IMG/VR virus record: IMGVR_UViG_3300021599_002674
Coordinates: 1-34,320 of that record
Source of the DNA: a virus
Length of the DNA: 34,320 nt
Direction: 5' to 3' (one strand)
Positions 24,061 through 31,468 of the stretch are shown piece after piece. Made by a program: the position numbers and the translations under genes. Each line of letters begins with the position of its first letter. The stretch's first letter is position 1. The notes beneath the pieces are model-generated. The model had not been told where the DNA came from. It made no database searches and was given only the letters and a program-made list of their open reading frames with translations.

Positions 24061-24807
24061 TTAGTTATTTAATCCGTTGAATCCTCCTAAAGCCACAGCA
24101 CTTAAGTCTTGTACTGTACCTCTTTGGTCTCCAATCATTGCTTGATTTATTGGGTGAGGAACATTTACTAAAGGTGGGACAACTGGTGCCGTACCTCCAC
24201 TATATGATCCAAACATTCCATCTGTAAATTCGTAATATTCGTTAGCGTAAAATACACCAAATCTTGTTGGCGTTGGTGTAGGAGTCGCTGTGTTTGATGG
24301 TGTAACAGTTTGAGTTGGTGTTGGTGTCACCGCTGCCGTTCCTGAAGGTGTTGGTGTTACTCCCGCTGTTCCCGTTTGTGTTGGGGTAGGTGTTCTAGTT
24401 GGTGTGACTGAAGGGGTATCTGTAGGAGTACTAGTTGTTGTTGGTGTTGACGTTACTGACGGTGTGTCTGTTGGTGTTACCGATGGTGTTGGGGTTGTTG
24501 TTGGTGTTACCGATGCTGTTCTAGTTACAGTTGGTGTTGGGGTTGGTGTTGTTGACGCTGTCGGTGTTGGTGTTACAACTGCTTGACAAGTAACACAATC
24601 ACCATAATTTGTTGACATAAAACTAACAACATCTGTACCATCTCCAGGTTCTGCGGTATCCAAAATCTCATAACAACCTTCTGTTGTTGCACCTGTAAAT
24701 CTTAAAAAGTAGTTTCCTCCAACAGTCGGCAATGAAGCGCTGTTAAAATCAACATTAATCGATGCTCCACCGACACAGGGTCCTATCAAATATGTAACTA
24801 ATGCCAT
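24061..24807 (-). CDS. Thr/Pro-rich repeat protein, putative virion surface component
   Basis: 248 aa. The N-terminal 78 residues form a compact domain with conserved Cys and Gly ([47 protein letters not shown]). Residues 79-182 are a mucin-like Thr/Pro repeat ([20 protein letters not shown]), encoded by a tandem array around 24260-24590. The C-terminal 65 residues are Gly/Pro-rich and end GGFNGLNN. Such rods are typical of stalks or linkers on virion surfaces and could be glycosylated, for which the glycosyltransferase at 6-812 would be one candidate. A late box lies 14 nt upstream. Confidence 0.62.
   Translation of the reverse strand: MALVTYLIGPCVGGASINVDFNSASLPTVGGNYFLRFTGATTEGCYEILDTAEPGDGTDVVSFMSTNYGDCVTCQAVVTPTPTASTTPTPTPTVTRTASVTPTTTPTPSVTPTDTPSVTSTPTTTSTPTDTPSVTPTRTPTPTQTGTAGVTPTPSGTAAVTPTPTQTVTPSNTATPTPTPTRFGVFYANEYYEFTDGMFGSYSGGTAPVVPPLVNVPHPINQAMIGDQRGTVQDLSAVALGGFNGLNN
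24260..24590. repeat. Low-complexity Thr/Pro codon array
   Basis: The plus strand reads repeated GGTGTTGGTGT / GTAGGAGT words, with the coding strand specifying Thr-Pro repeats. This is prone to slippage, so copy number may vary between strains. Confidence 0.85.
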
Positions 24808-24821
24808 TTAATTTTTTCTTT

Positions 24822-24828
24822 ATAAATA
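24822..24828 (-). promoter_or_regulatory. Candidate late promoter box (sense TATTTAT), 14 nt before ATG
   Basis: The sense strand reads TATTTAT, AAAGAAAAAATTAA, ATG (24807). A-rich long-spacer class. Confidence 0.55.
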
Positions 24829-24852
24829 TATGATCCTACGAAATAATTTACT

Positions 24853-26856
24853 TTATGCAAGGTTCTTTATGTTAGGAGATGATCCTGACTCGTAACTTCT
24901 TACAACTTTTGCCACAAGATCACCTGTTCCCCACGTTTTAAGTGAAGGACATTTTGCAATTTGAGCAGCTCCTATGTCGTTTTTTAATCCATTAACAATA
25001 CAATCATAAAACCCATTTCTTAAGGTTTTTAATGTTGCAACCATACCGTCTTCTAACGACACGTAGTTCTGCACACCCGCAGAATTCATCTTAGTTGATC
25101 CTGGTCTTTTCCATGTAGTATTGAATGGGTTGTATTTTCCACCTTTTCCTTCGGCTTGTCTCCAAGCGTATAGGTATTTTAAATTTTCAGAAGTTACAGG
25201 TGCGCCTAATTCAGTTAATAATCTTTCATAAAAATTTTTATCTGTAATATTTCCTGTATCAATTTCTTTGTTCTTTTGGATTTTTGATAAATCATCGTCA
25301 GAAAATTTTCTAATCACTAACATAGCTGTCAAATACCTCAAATCAAATCCATCTATTTTTCCATCAGCTGTTAATCCAACAGACTTTTGAAATTCTTTTG
25401 TTGCGTTTTCAGTTTCAGGACCAAATTTTCCGTCTATCCCCCATTTTGGTAATGAAAGTCCTAAAAATTGTAAAGCAGTTTGTATCACCTCAACATCTTT
25501 ATCGTATGTAATTTTACCTGGCGAGTATGTAACACTTTTATTAGATTCTGCCATTCTCATTAATTCTTGGATGAACTTTGAGTCTCCAACTAAATCTGAA
25601 ATTTCACCGTCTTCACTGAACTTCTTACCGTACTTTCCTAATTTTTGACCTTTAGCACATTTTAATGAACCATCATCATTTAAGAACTCACGAATATTAT
25701 GTCCTGTCTCAACGCCTATGTGTACGTGGTCATAAGAACTTCCTGGAAAATCCATAACATATCCAATTAATTGACCACATTCGATCTTATCTCCTTTACC
25801 AACAGTAACTCCTTTCAAGTGAGTATAATAAATGTCAGGTAAACCACCGTCACTATCTACTGTAAAACTTTGTCCGTATAATTTTTTTCCTCCTCTTTTA
25901 ATCACATCTGCTCCGTAATCTGAAAAAGTTTGAACAGTACCACCGGCTAATGCAAAAACAGGATCTCCAATTGATGCTTTGATGTCCCATGCATTACTTG
26001 AATGCCAGCCACTTTGTCCCGCATGAGCTCCGTCTTTTGGAATTGTCATATTACTACCACCTAATAAGTAATTGCTTTCAACTTCATTCAAATATTTTGC
26101 AATAGATTCAGATAGAGATTGTTCTATCGATAATTCTTTGTCCATGTAGTTGTCATATGTATTGAATAATTTTTCAATCATCCCATTTCTTCTTAAGAAT
26201 TTGAATGTCAAATTTTCATATGATAATTCTCCATCTTTATCTAAACCAGATTTTCTATAATCTTTCAACTTAGCTTTCAAATCCTCAATTTTCTTTTTCC
26301 CTTTTTCTAAATCTTCACCTTTTAATTCTTGTAAAGCATTCTCAATTTTTTCGTTCCAATTTTTTACCTTATCTTCTATTACCGACTTATCAATACTAAC
26401 CTTTAATTTTTCAGGTTGATTTATCCATTTGTCTTCCATTACTGAATAGACACCTGAACTTTCATGTTTTTCTTCTGATCCTTGAGCATACAATTCAACA
26501 TCATATCCGAAGATTTTGATGTCATGTTTGTCATTAAAAACTTGTTTCTTTAAATTGAAAAGTTCTTTGTAAGTTTCTTCTTCTTTTCCAAATCTTTCGA
26601 GGTCGACAATAATGTGTAAATCGAAATCAGAATATTCGGACCAATTAAAGTTGGCTAGTGACCCTGTTAGGGTAATATCTTCCACAAAAGCGTCATCGCC
26701 AAGATAGTCAATAAATTCTTCAGCAATCCTCATCAACGCCTTTTTGACGTTAGATTTCATTTTTGCATCTTTAGGATCTTCAGGATTGTCCCAAATTTTT
26801 GGATTCAAAGTATCTCTAAGACTGAAGCTATCTAATATTTTTTGGAAATTGCTCAT
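24853..26856 (-). CDS. Nucleotidyltransferase - M23 peptidase - PG-binding - lysozyme-like fusion
   Basis: 667 aa in one intact frame. Residues 1-235: nucleotidyltransferase-fold domain with LTGSLANFNWSEYSDFDLHI (Gly65-Ser66, Asp77, Asp79). Residues 246-258: QSLSESIAKYLNE, an LSES...LNE module like the gp23 cleavage region. Residues about 270-395: M23-type zinc endopeptidase with GWHSSNAWDI (His285, Asp291), YYTHLKG (His346) and YDHVHIG (His377, His379). Residues about 435-510: PG_binding_1-like domain (VIQTALQFLGLSLPKWGIDG; GPETENATKEFQKSVGLTAD). Residues about 545-667: lysozyme/transglycosylase-like domain (YAWRQAEGKGGKYNPFNTTW; MNSAGVQNYVSLEDGMVATL). The C-terminal half would open the cell wall at entry or exit. 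Late box 5 nt upstream. Confidence 0.82.
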   Translation of the reverse strand: MSNFQKILDSFSLRDTLNPKIWDNPEDPKDAKMKSNVKKALMRIAEEFIDYLGDDAFVEDITLTGSLANFNWSEYSDFDLHIIVDLERFGKEEETYKELFNLKKQVFNDKHDIKIFGYDVELYAQGSEEKHESSGVYSVMEDKWINQPEKLKVSIDKSVIEDKVKNWNEKIENALQELKGEDLEKGKKKIEDLKAKLKDYRKSGLDKDGELSYENLTFKFLRRNGMIEKLFNTYDNYMDKELSIEQSLSESIAKYLNEVESNYLLGGSNMTIPKDGAHAGQSGWHSSNAWDIKASIGDPVFALAGGTVQTFSDYGADVIKRGGKKLYGQSFTVDSDGGLPDIYYTHLKGVTVGKGDKIECGQLIGYVMDFPGSSYDHVHIGVETGHNIREFLNDDGSLKCAKGQKLGKYGKKFSEDGEISDLVGDSKFIQELMRMAESNKSVTYSPGKITYDKDVEVIQTALQFLGLSLPKWGIDGKFGPETENATKEFQKSVGLTADGKIDGFDLRYLTAMLVIRKFSDDDLSKIQKNKEIDTGNITDKNFYERLLTELGAPVTSENLKYLYAWRQAEGKGGKYNPFNTTWKRPGSTKMNSAGVQNYVSLEDGMVATLKTLRNGFYDCIVNGLKNDIGAAQIAKCPSLKTWGTGDLVAKVVRSYESGSSPNIKNLA

Positions 26857-26861
26857 CAGAT

Positions 26862-26868
26862 ATAAATA
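26862..26868 (-). promoter_or_regulatory. Candidate late promoter box (sense TATTTAT), 5 nt before ATG
   Basis: The sense strand reads TATTTAT, ATCTG, ATG (26856). Short-spacer class, predicted leaderless. Confidence 0.55.
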
Positions 26869-26877
26869 CTCGGTCAG

Positions 26878-27006
26878 TTAGAGTTTTTTATACTGATATT
26901 TTTTCGAGATGTCTGTTGTAAAAAATTTACCTTGTGATTCAGACATTCTGAATTTGGTATAGACTGCGTGAGGTACGTCTTTGTATTCTGTATGTAGATA
27001 ACTCAC
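26878..27006 (-). CDS. Possible small ORF or displaced C-terminus
   Basis: 42 codons from a GTG at 27006, overlapping the end of the 26939-27232 gene in another frame: VSYLHTEYKDVPHAVYTKFR, then MSESQGKFFTTDISKKYQYK. It has better protein-like character than the overlapping tail of the neighbour (YRIQRRTSRSLYQIQNV), so either it is a real small gene or a frameshift near 27005 has displaced the neighbour's C-terminus. The two possibilities cannot be separated from this sequence. Confidence 0.4.
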   Translation of the reverse strand: MSYLHTEYKDVPHAVYTKFRMSESQGKFFTTDISKKYQYKKL

Positions 27007-27232
27007 CCTGATTTATTTCAAAACCATAATCCTTAATTTGTTTAAATAAAGAATTTTTCTTACTTACAAACCTTTCACGTAATTCAATCATCTTATTTGT
27101 AGGACGCACAACCCTTTCCAATGCTTCTTGACTGTATCCCTCCTCTTGTAAATGCAATCTCAATTCAAGGTATGTATCTAACATACCCCTCAGGGTTACA
27201 TTGTTTTCCAAAAATTTATCAATCATATTCAT
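26939..27232 (-). CDS. Small helical hypothetical protein
   Basis: 97 aa as read, not recognised. It is helical and charged (IDKFLENNVTLRGMLDTYLE; RVVRPTNKMIELRERFVSKK) with a central Gly-Tyr turn. The last 20 residues look less natural than the alternative frame (26878-27006), so the C-terminus may be frameshifted. A late box lies 5 nt before the ATG. Confidence 0.52.
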   Translation of the reverse strand: MNMIDKFLENNVTLRGMLDTYLELRLHLQEEGYSQEALERVVRPTNKMIELRERFVSKKNSLFKQIKDYGFEINQGELSTYRIQRRTSRSLYQIQNV

Positions 27233-27237
27233 GTATT

Positions 27238-27244
27238 ATAAATA
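27238..27244 (-). promoter_or_regulatory. Candidate late promoter box (sense TATTTAT), 5 nt before ATG
   Basis: The sense strand reads TATTTAT, AATAC, ATG (27232). Short-spacer class. Confidence 0.52.
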
Positions 27245-27245
27245 C

Positions 27246-27274
27246 AAATCCCCCGTCATTTGGACGAGGGATTT
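27246..27274 (-). terminator. Probable terminator after Hsp20
   Basis: AAATCCCCCGTC, loop ATTTG, GACGAGGGATTT with one C-A mismatch. It lies downstream of the Hsp20 stop on the minus strand. Confidence 0.65.
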
Positions 27275-27293
27275 AATCTTGAATGGTCAGTCA

Positions 27294-27677
27294 CTATAAA
27301 AGACTAACTCTTTTCTTTTCTTTTTTCTTGAAGTTTGGAACAAATACGGTTAAAAGACCGTCTTCTATTGTTGCCTCTACTGAGTTAGGGTCATAACCTT
27401 CACCAATATTAAATTTCTTAGATATTGATTTAGTTCTTGATTCTCCCTCCATTTTATATGTTCTTTCTCCTTCAATGTGTAAAGTACCATTTTCCATTTC
27501 TACTTTTAAGTTTGATTTGTTAAATCCTGGTGCTTCAAAGAAAAGGTAAGCTCCGTCTTTGGTGTAGTCTATTTCATAATTCTCGTCAGCATCTTTTACT
27601 GTTTTTTTATAATACTGATAAGTTGGTGTTTCCCCAAAGAACTTTTCAAATAATTCATTTGCGTTTCTGTAAACCAT
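27294..27677 (-). CDS. Small heat shock protein, Hsp20/alpha-crystallin
   Basis: 127 aa. The alpha-crystallin domain spans residues about 32-120: NYEIDYTKDGAYLFFEAPGF, NKSNLKVEMENGTLHIEGER, KFNIGEGYDPNSVEATIEDG and LLTVFVPNF, with the typical A.ieDGlL.v.vP ending. The short N-terminus (ELFEKFFGETPTYQYYKK) is phage-like, and there is a basic KKKEKKRVSLL tail. It is an ATP-independent holdase that keeps unfolding proteins soluble. Hsp20 genes are known in marine T4-like phages. Here it is divergent from a ClpC-like unfoldase across a repeat-containing 198-bp region, suggesting joint regulation and a shared role in host proteostasis or capsid assembly. Confidence 0.9.
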   Translation of the reverse strand: MVYRNANELFEKFFGETPTYQYYKKTVKDADENYEIDYTKDGAYLFFEAPGFNKSNLKVEMENGTLHIEGERTYKMEGESRTKSISKKFNIGEGYDPNSVEATIEDGLLTVFVPNFKKKEKKRVSLL

Positions 27678-27875
27678 AATTGTTTTGTTTGTTTTAAATT
27701 TATTTTATTACCTTTACAGAATCAACTTATATGCCGCCCAAAAATTACTGAAAATTTTTCAGTTCTTCCAATACAAAAAAGACAATATGTCAGTCAAAAA
27801 AATAATTACTGACAATTTGACAATATATTTGGTGGTGTCTAATTTTTGATACATCTTTGTAAAAACTAATAACAT
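27678..27875. promoter_or_regulatory. Divergent control region between hsp20 and clpC-like
   Basis: 198 bp without a gene. It holds a near-perfect palindrome ACTGAAAAATTTTTCAGT-like sequence at 27747-27763 and an inverted repeat TGTCAGT (27788-27794) / ACTGACA (27808-27814). The word TGACAAT recurs twice just before TATATTTG (27824-27831). These are candidate operator sites for a repressor. Confidence 0.5.
27828..27859 (+). promoter_or_regulatory. Host-type (Bacteroidota) promoter of the clpC-like gene
   Basis: TTTG at 27828-27831, exactly 20 nt, CATCTTTG at 27852-27859 (one mismatch to TAnnTTTG). The first box is itself the end of a TATATTTG word, so a second, upstream start is possible. 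Confidence 0.55.
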
Positions 27876-29885
27876 ATGAACGATTTAATGGACGACGACG
27901 ACAAAATGATGAGTAAAAAGAAATCTCAGTCTGATAGTTCAACACCTGTGTTGGATAACTTCAGTAGAGATTTGATTAAATTGGCAGAACAAGGTAAATT
28001 AGACCCTGTTATCGGACGTGAAAAAGAAATAATCCGTATTGCACAAATCCTTTCTCGTAGAAAGAAGAATAACCCAATTATCATCGGAGAACCTGGTTGT
28101 GGTAAAACTGCTATCGTTGAAGGTTTGGCTATGAAAATCTTTAGTGGTGATTGTCCCAAAAATTTAATGGATAAAAGAATTGTAAATCTTGATATCAATT
28201 CAGTTGTCGCTGGTACAAAATATCGTGGTCAGTTTGAGGAAAGATTGAAAGTGATTATCGAAGAACTTGGTGCTAACCCAAACATCATTGTATTCATCGA
28301 TGAGATCCACACCATTGTAGGTGCGGGTAATGCTTCAGGTTCATTAGACGCATCCAATATATTCAAACCAGCACTTGCTCGTGGTGAAATACAATGTATC
28401 GGTGCAACCACTCTTGACGAGTATCGTACAAATTTTGAGAAAGACGGAGCATTAGAAAGACGATTCCAAAAAGTTACTGTCGACGGTGCAAGTATGGAAG
28501 AAACTTTCCAAATCCTTTTAAATTCTAAAGACAGATATGAGTCTTTCCACAAAGTATCGTATAGTGATGAGGTATTAAAAGCTTGTGTCAAACTTGCTGA
28601 TCGATACATCACCGATCGTGAATTCCCTGATAAAGCTTTCGACATCTTAGATGAGGTAGGTGCTCGTTGTCAACTGGACATGAAGATTCCTCAGGTTATT
28701 GAAGATCTAAAGACAAAGGCATCTGAAATCAAACAACTTAAGATTGATGTAGTTAAAAAACAAAACTACGAACAAGCTGCTGAGTTGAGAGATAAAGAAA
28801 GAAAGATTATCGCCAAGTTAGATTCTGAAAAGAAAAAGTTTGAAGAAGAGATGTCTCAATCTAAACGTGAAATCACTTTGGAACTAGTTTATGACGTTGT
28901 TTCAACTATGACCAAGATTCCTGTGAACAAAATGTCAATCGACGATACGAAGGCATTAGTTGATTTGGACAAAACTCTTCAACAAAAAGTTGTCGGTCAA
29001 GATGAAGCGGTTCTTAAGATTGTTAAATCCATTCGTAGAAACCGTCTTGGAATCAAGGATCCAAACAGACCTATTGGTTCATTCATTTTCTTAGGTTCAA
29101 CAGGTGTAGGTAAAACTCACTTAGCGAAACAATTGGCAAAAGAAATATTTGGAACTGAAGATTCATTGATCCGTGTTGACATGAGTGAATATCAAGAGAA
29201 ACACACAATATCTAAATTGGTGGGAGCTCCTCCAGGTTATGTTGGATACGATGAAGGTGGTCAATTAACTGAACAAGTTAAGAACAAACCATATTCTGTA
29301 ATTCTATTCGATGAGGTTGAGAAAGCGCACAAAGATATCTTCTCAGTTCTTCTTCAAATTATGGATGACGGTCACGTTACAGATAGTTTAGGTAGAAAGA
29401 TTAACTTCAGAAATACCATGATTATCATGACATCAAATCTTGGTGTGAAGAAACTTCAAGATTTTGGAACAGGTATCGGATTTGGATCTTCCAAATACAG
29501 TAATGATGAGAAAAAGAAGGAAGTTCTAATGAAAGAAATGAAAAATTTCTTCTCTCCTGAATTCTTGAACAGAATCGACGATATCATCACATTCAATAGT
29601 TTGAATAATGAGGACATCAAGAAGATCGCTGAAATCGAAGTCAAAAAGTTATTCTCTCGTCTTACTGATATGAACTATAAAATCAACTACGATCAAAGTG
29701 TGATTGATTTTATATCTAAAGTTGGATACGATGATACATACGGAGCAAGGCCACTGAAGAGAGCGATCCAAGATAAGATCGAAGATTTAATCTCTGAAGA
29801 AGTACTAAAAGGTAATATCAAAGAAAATACCAACTATAAGGTAATCGCTGACGGAGAAGAGGTTAAGGTTAAAAAAGGTAAATAA
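27876..29885 (+). CDS. clpC: ClpC/ClpA-type AAA+ unfoldase lacking the N domain
   Basis: 669 aa, against about 810-850 for cellular ClpC. Two AAA+ modules: D1 with GEPGCGKT (71-78) and IDEIHT (141-146), D2 with GSTGVGKT (407-414) and VILFDEVEKAH (about 474-484). A short middle domain has a UVR-like helix, VKKQNYEQAAELRDKERK (293-310), typical of ClpC. The Clp_N adaptor domain is missing: the protein begins just before STPVLDNFSRDLIKLAEQGK. TGIGFGSS (IGF at 533-535) sits where the ClpP-docking loop is found, so it may feed the host ClpP. Its loss of N domain would alter adaptor-dependent substrate choice. Confidence 0.9.
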   Translation: MNDLMDDDDKMMSKKKSQSDSSTPVLDNFSRDLIKLAEQGKLDPVIGREKEIIRIAQILSRRKKNNPIIIGEPGCGKTAIVEGLAMKIFSGDCPKNLMDKRIVNLDINSVVAGTKYRGQFEERLKVIIEELGANPNIIVFIDEIHTIVGAGNASGSLDASNIFKPALARGEIQCIGATTLDEYRTNFEKDGALERRFQKVTVDGASMEETFQILLNSKDRYESFHKVSYSDEVLKACVKLADRYITDREFPDKAFDILDEVGARCQLDMKIPQVIEDLKTKASEIKQLKIDVVKKQNYEQAAELRDKERKIIAKLDSEKKKFEEEMSQSKREITLELVYDVVSTMTKIPVNKMSIDDTKALVDLDKTLQQKVVGQDEAVLKIVKSIRRNRLGIKDPNRPIGSFIFLGSTGVGKTHLAKQLAKEIFGTEDSLIRVDMSEYQEKHTISKLVGAPPGYVGYDEGGQLTEQVKNKPYSVILFDEVEKAHKDIFSVLLQIMDDGHVTDSLGRKINFRNTMIIMTSNLGVKKLQDFGTGIGFGSSKYSNDEKKKEVLMKEMKNFFSPEFLNRIDDIITFNSLNNEDIKKIAEIEVKKLFSRLTDMNYKINYDQSVIDFISKVGYDDTYGARPLKRAIQDKIEDLISEEVLKGNIKENTNYKVIADGEEVKVKKGK

Positions 29886-29888
29886 TAT

Positions 29889-29915
29889 AAGGGGGAAGTA
29901 ATTCCCCCTTTTTTT
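29889..29915 (+). terminator. Intrinsic terminator after the clpC-like gene
   Basis: AAGGGGGAA, GTAA, TTCCCCCTT and a T-tract. A strong stem directly after the stop. Confidence 0.88.
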
Positions 29916-29916
29916 G

Positions 29917-29923
29917 TATTTAT
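29917..29923 (+). promoter_or_regulatory. Candidate late promoter box TATTTAT, 4 nt before ATG
   Basis: TATTTAT, TATT, ATG (29928). It follows directly after the terminator, so it is an independent unit. Short-spacer class. Confidence 0.55.
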
Positions 29924-29927
29924 TATT

Positions 29928-30584
29928 ATGATCGATCTAATTAAACATTTAATGAAGGAACAAGAGGAAGTTGTCAGAACTTCTAATTTTGATAAAGTGA
30001 TTGATAAGTTCAAATCATCGTTTCCTGAAGAACATAAGAATGAGGTAGACAAGATATCTGATTATGTTAAATCTTATATTAGAGATAACAATTATACTAT
30101 AAAATTTTTGAACAGTTGTTCCACAGGGTTTAGTGGAGTTAGGTTAGATAAAGCCATCGTTATTTGTTCACCAAATTTTATGTCAGGTATTGGTGATTTT
30201 TTATACACTATTTTTCATGAAATAAGACATGAACAACAAATATCAGTGTTCAAAATGGGTAATCCAACAATAGATAGTTTAGACGATTTTGAGGAATTGT
30301 CTGAAAAATACTGGAAAATGGAACTAGACGCGGATGAATTCGCAAAAAAGAAAATCGCAGAAATTGTAATGAAATCAAAAATTCCAGTAGATACTGCTAA
30401 AATTTTATTTAGGTTATCTGACTATATTGAAAAATATCCCTCATTATCAAAAATGGTTAAATACCAAATTACACAACTTGCGAATCAATTAAAACATATG
30501 AGGGACAGTGGACAAGAAATTAAAGACATTTCTGATCATCCATTTGTAAAACAACATTTAGATAAATTAGAAGAATTTATTTAA
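29928..30584 (+). CDS. Putative HExxH zinc metallopeptidase
   Basis: 218 aa. FHEIRHEQQ gives the HExxH zinc motif (His97, Glu98, His101), and KMELDADEFAKKK about 30 residues later supplies a likely third ligand (Glu132 or Asp134/136), as in gluzincin-like phage peptidases. The N-terminal helix MIDLIKHLMKEQEEVV contains a hydrophobic-x-Glu site (MKE). No signal peptide. Substrate unknown: a role in prohead processing, host protein degradation or a toxin/antitoxin-type reaction cannot be distinguished. It is convergent with the M20 peptidase gene and overlaps it by 4 nt. Confidence 0.7.
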   Translation: MIDLIKHLMKEQEEVVRTSNFDKVIDKFKSSFPEEHKNEVDKISDYVKSYIRDNNYTIKFLNSCSTGFSGVRLDKAIVICSPNFMSGIGDFLYTIFHEIRHEQQISVFKMGNPTIDSLDDFEELSEKYWKMELDADEFAKKKIAEIVMKSKIPVDTAKILFRLSDYIEKYPSLSKMVKYQITQLANQLKHMRDSGQEIKDISDHPFVKQHLDKLEEFI

Positions 30585-31420
30585 TCCCAAAGATTTGATT
30601 GACGAACGTATGGAGCAGACTTTTTGAAATGTAATTTATACCCTAATTGTTCTATCATTTTTCTACCCATTTCGATTCCATTATAAACATCATCCACAAT
30701 AACATATTCGTTTTTTGTGTGATAGTTGTAGTATCCAATTGAAAAGTTAATACAAGAGAAATCAAACTTACCTCTAAGAGCATATACGTCTGTATACGGG
30801 TGTACCATATATTCCATATCTTCATTGATCATCCCTTCAGTTAACACAGAATTAACTACGTCGTAAAATTCGGTATTTCGATCAAACAATATTTGTCCAA
30901 AACATTTTTCAGTTATCATCCAGTTTTCAGGTGCATCGAATTGAATTGCATAACCAACATTTTTGAAAAATTCAGGATCGGCTTTGGCTGATCCATGACA
31001 ACCTGTTTCTTCTGAAACAAAGAAAGCGGCTTTTAAGTATGGTAATTCTTTTAATAATTTCAAACAACCAAAAACACCACACTTGTCATCACCACCAATT
31101 CCTGTAGGATTACCCTTATCATTATATGCTTTAAGAGCTAATTTAACTACTTTTTGAGCGTCAGGTAATTGTTCTTCTCTAATGTTGATAGTATCTAATT
31201 CGTGAACGGTATCGGTGTGAGCAACGACACAAGGATAATAAAAGTCATCAGAAACATCTTCCTGTGATTTTGTTACATAGACGTTTTTATATTCATCCAC
31301 ATAATGATCCAATCCTTCTTTTTGACACCATTCAACAAGGAATTTAACCATAAGGTCTTCCTTATAAGTTTTTGTAGGTACACTAAGAACTGATTTTAAA
31401 AGTTGTAAATCTTCTGACAT
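30581..31420 (-). CDS. M20 family metallopeptidase (peptidase T-like)
   Basis: 279 aa, shorter than cellular M20 enzymes (about 400 aa) because the dimerisation insert is reduced. The metal-binding residues are present in order: AHTDTVH (His68, Asp70), GIGGDDKCGV (Asp111/112), SEETGCHGS (Glu137 general base, Glu138), FDAP (Asp162) and NYHTKNEY (His234). It would cleave small peptides or amidated substrates in the cytoplasm with two zinc ions, plausibly recycling amino acids released by Clp-dependent proteolysis. Expressed from a host-type promoter at 31437-31468, unlike the convergent late metallopeptidase. Confidence 0.84.
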   Translation of the reverse strand: MSEDLQLLKSVLSVPTKTYKEDLMVKFLVEWCQKEGLDHYVDEYKNVYVTKSQEDVSDDFYYPCVVAHTDTVHELDTINIREEQLPDAQKVVKLALKAYNDKGNPTGIGGDDKCGVFGCLKLLKELPYLKAAFFVSEETGCHGSAKADPEFFKNVGYAIQFDAPENWMITEKCFGQILFDRNTEFYDVVNSVLTEGMINEDMEYMVHPYTDVYALRGKFDFSCINFSIGYYNYHTKNEYVIVDDVYNGIEMGRKMIEQLGYKLHFKKSAPYVRQSNLWD

Positions 31421-31436
31421 TATAAATTATTTGAAG

Positions 31437-31468
31437 TAAATGTATGAAAAGTTTTACACATTACCAAA
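31437..31468 (-). promoter_or_regulatory. Host-type (Bacteroidota) promoter of the M20 peptidase gene
   Basis: On the minus strand TTTG (31468-31465), 20 nt, TACATTTA (31444-31437). One mismatch to TAnnTTTG. It lies across the 3' end of the upstream gene. Confidence 0.58.

Noticed and set aside
24260-24590. CRISPR-like repeat array
   Set aside because: Repeats are short, irregular and in frame with Thr/Pro codons; there are no unique spacers of constant length and no cas genes.
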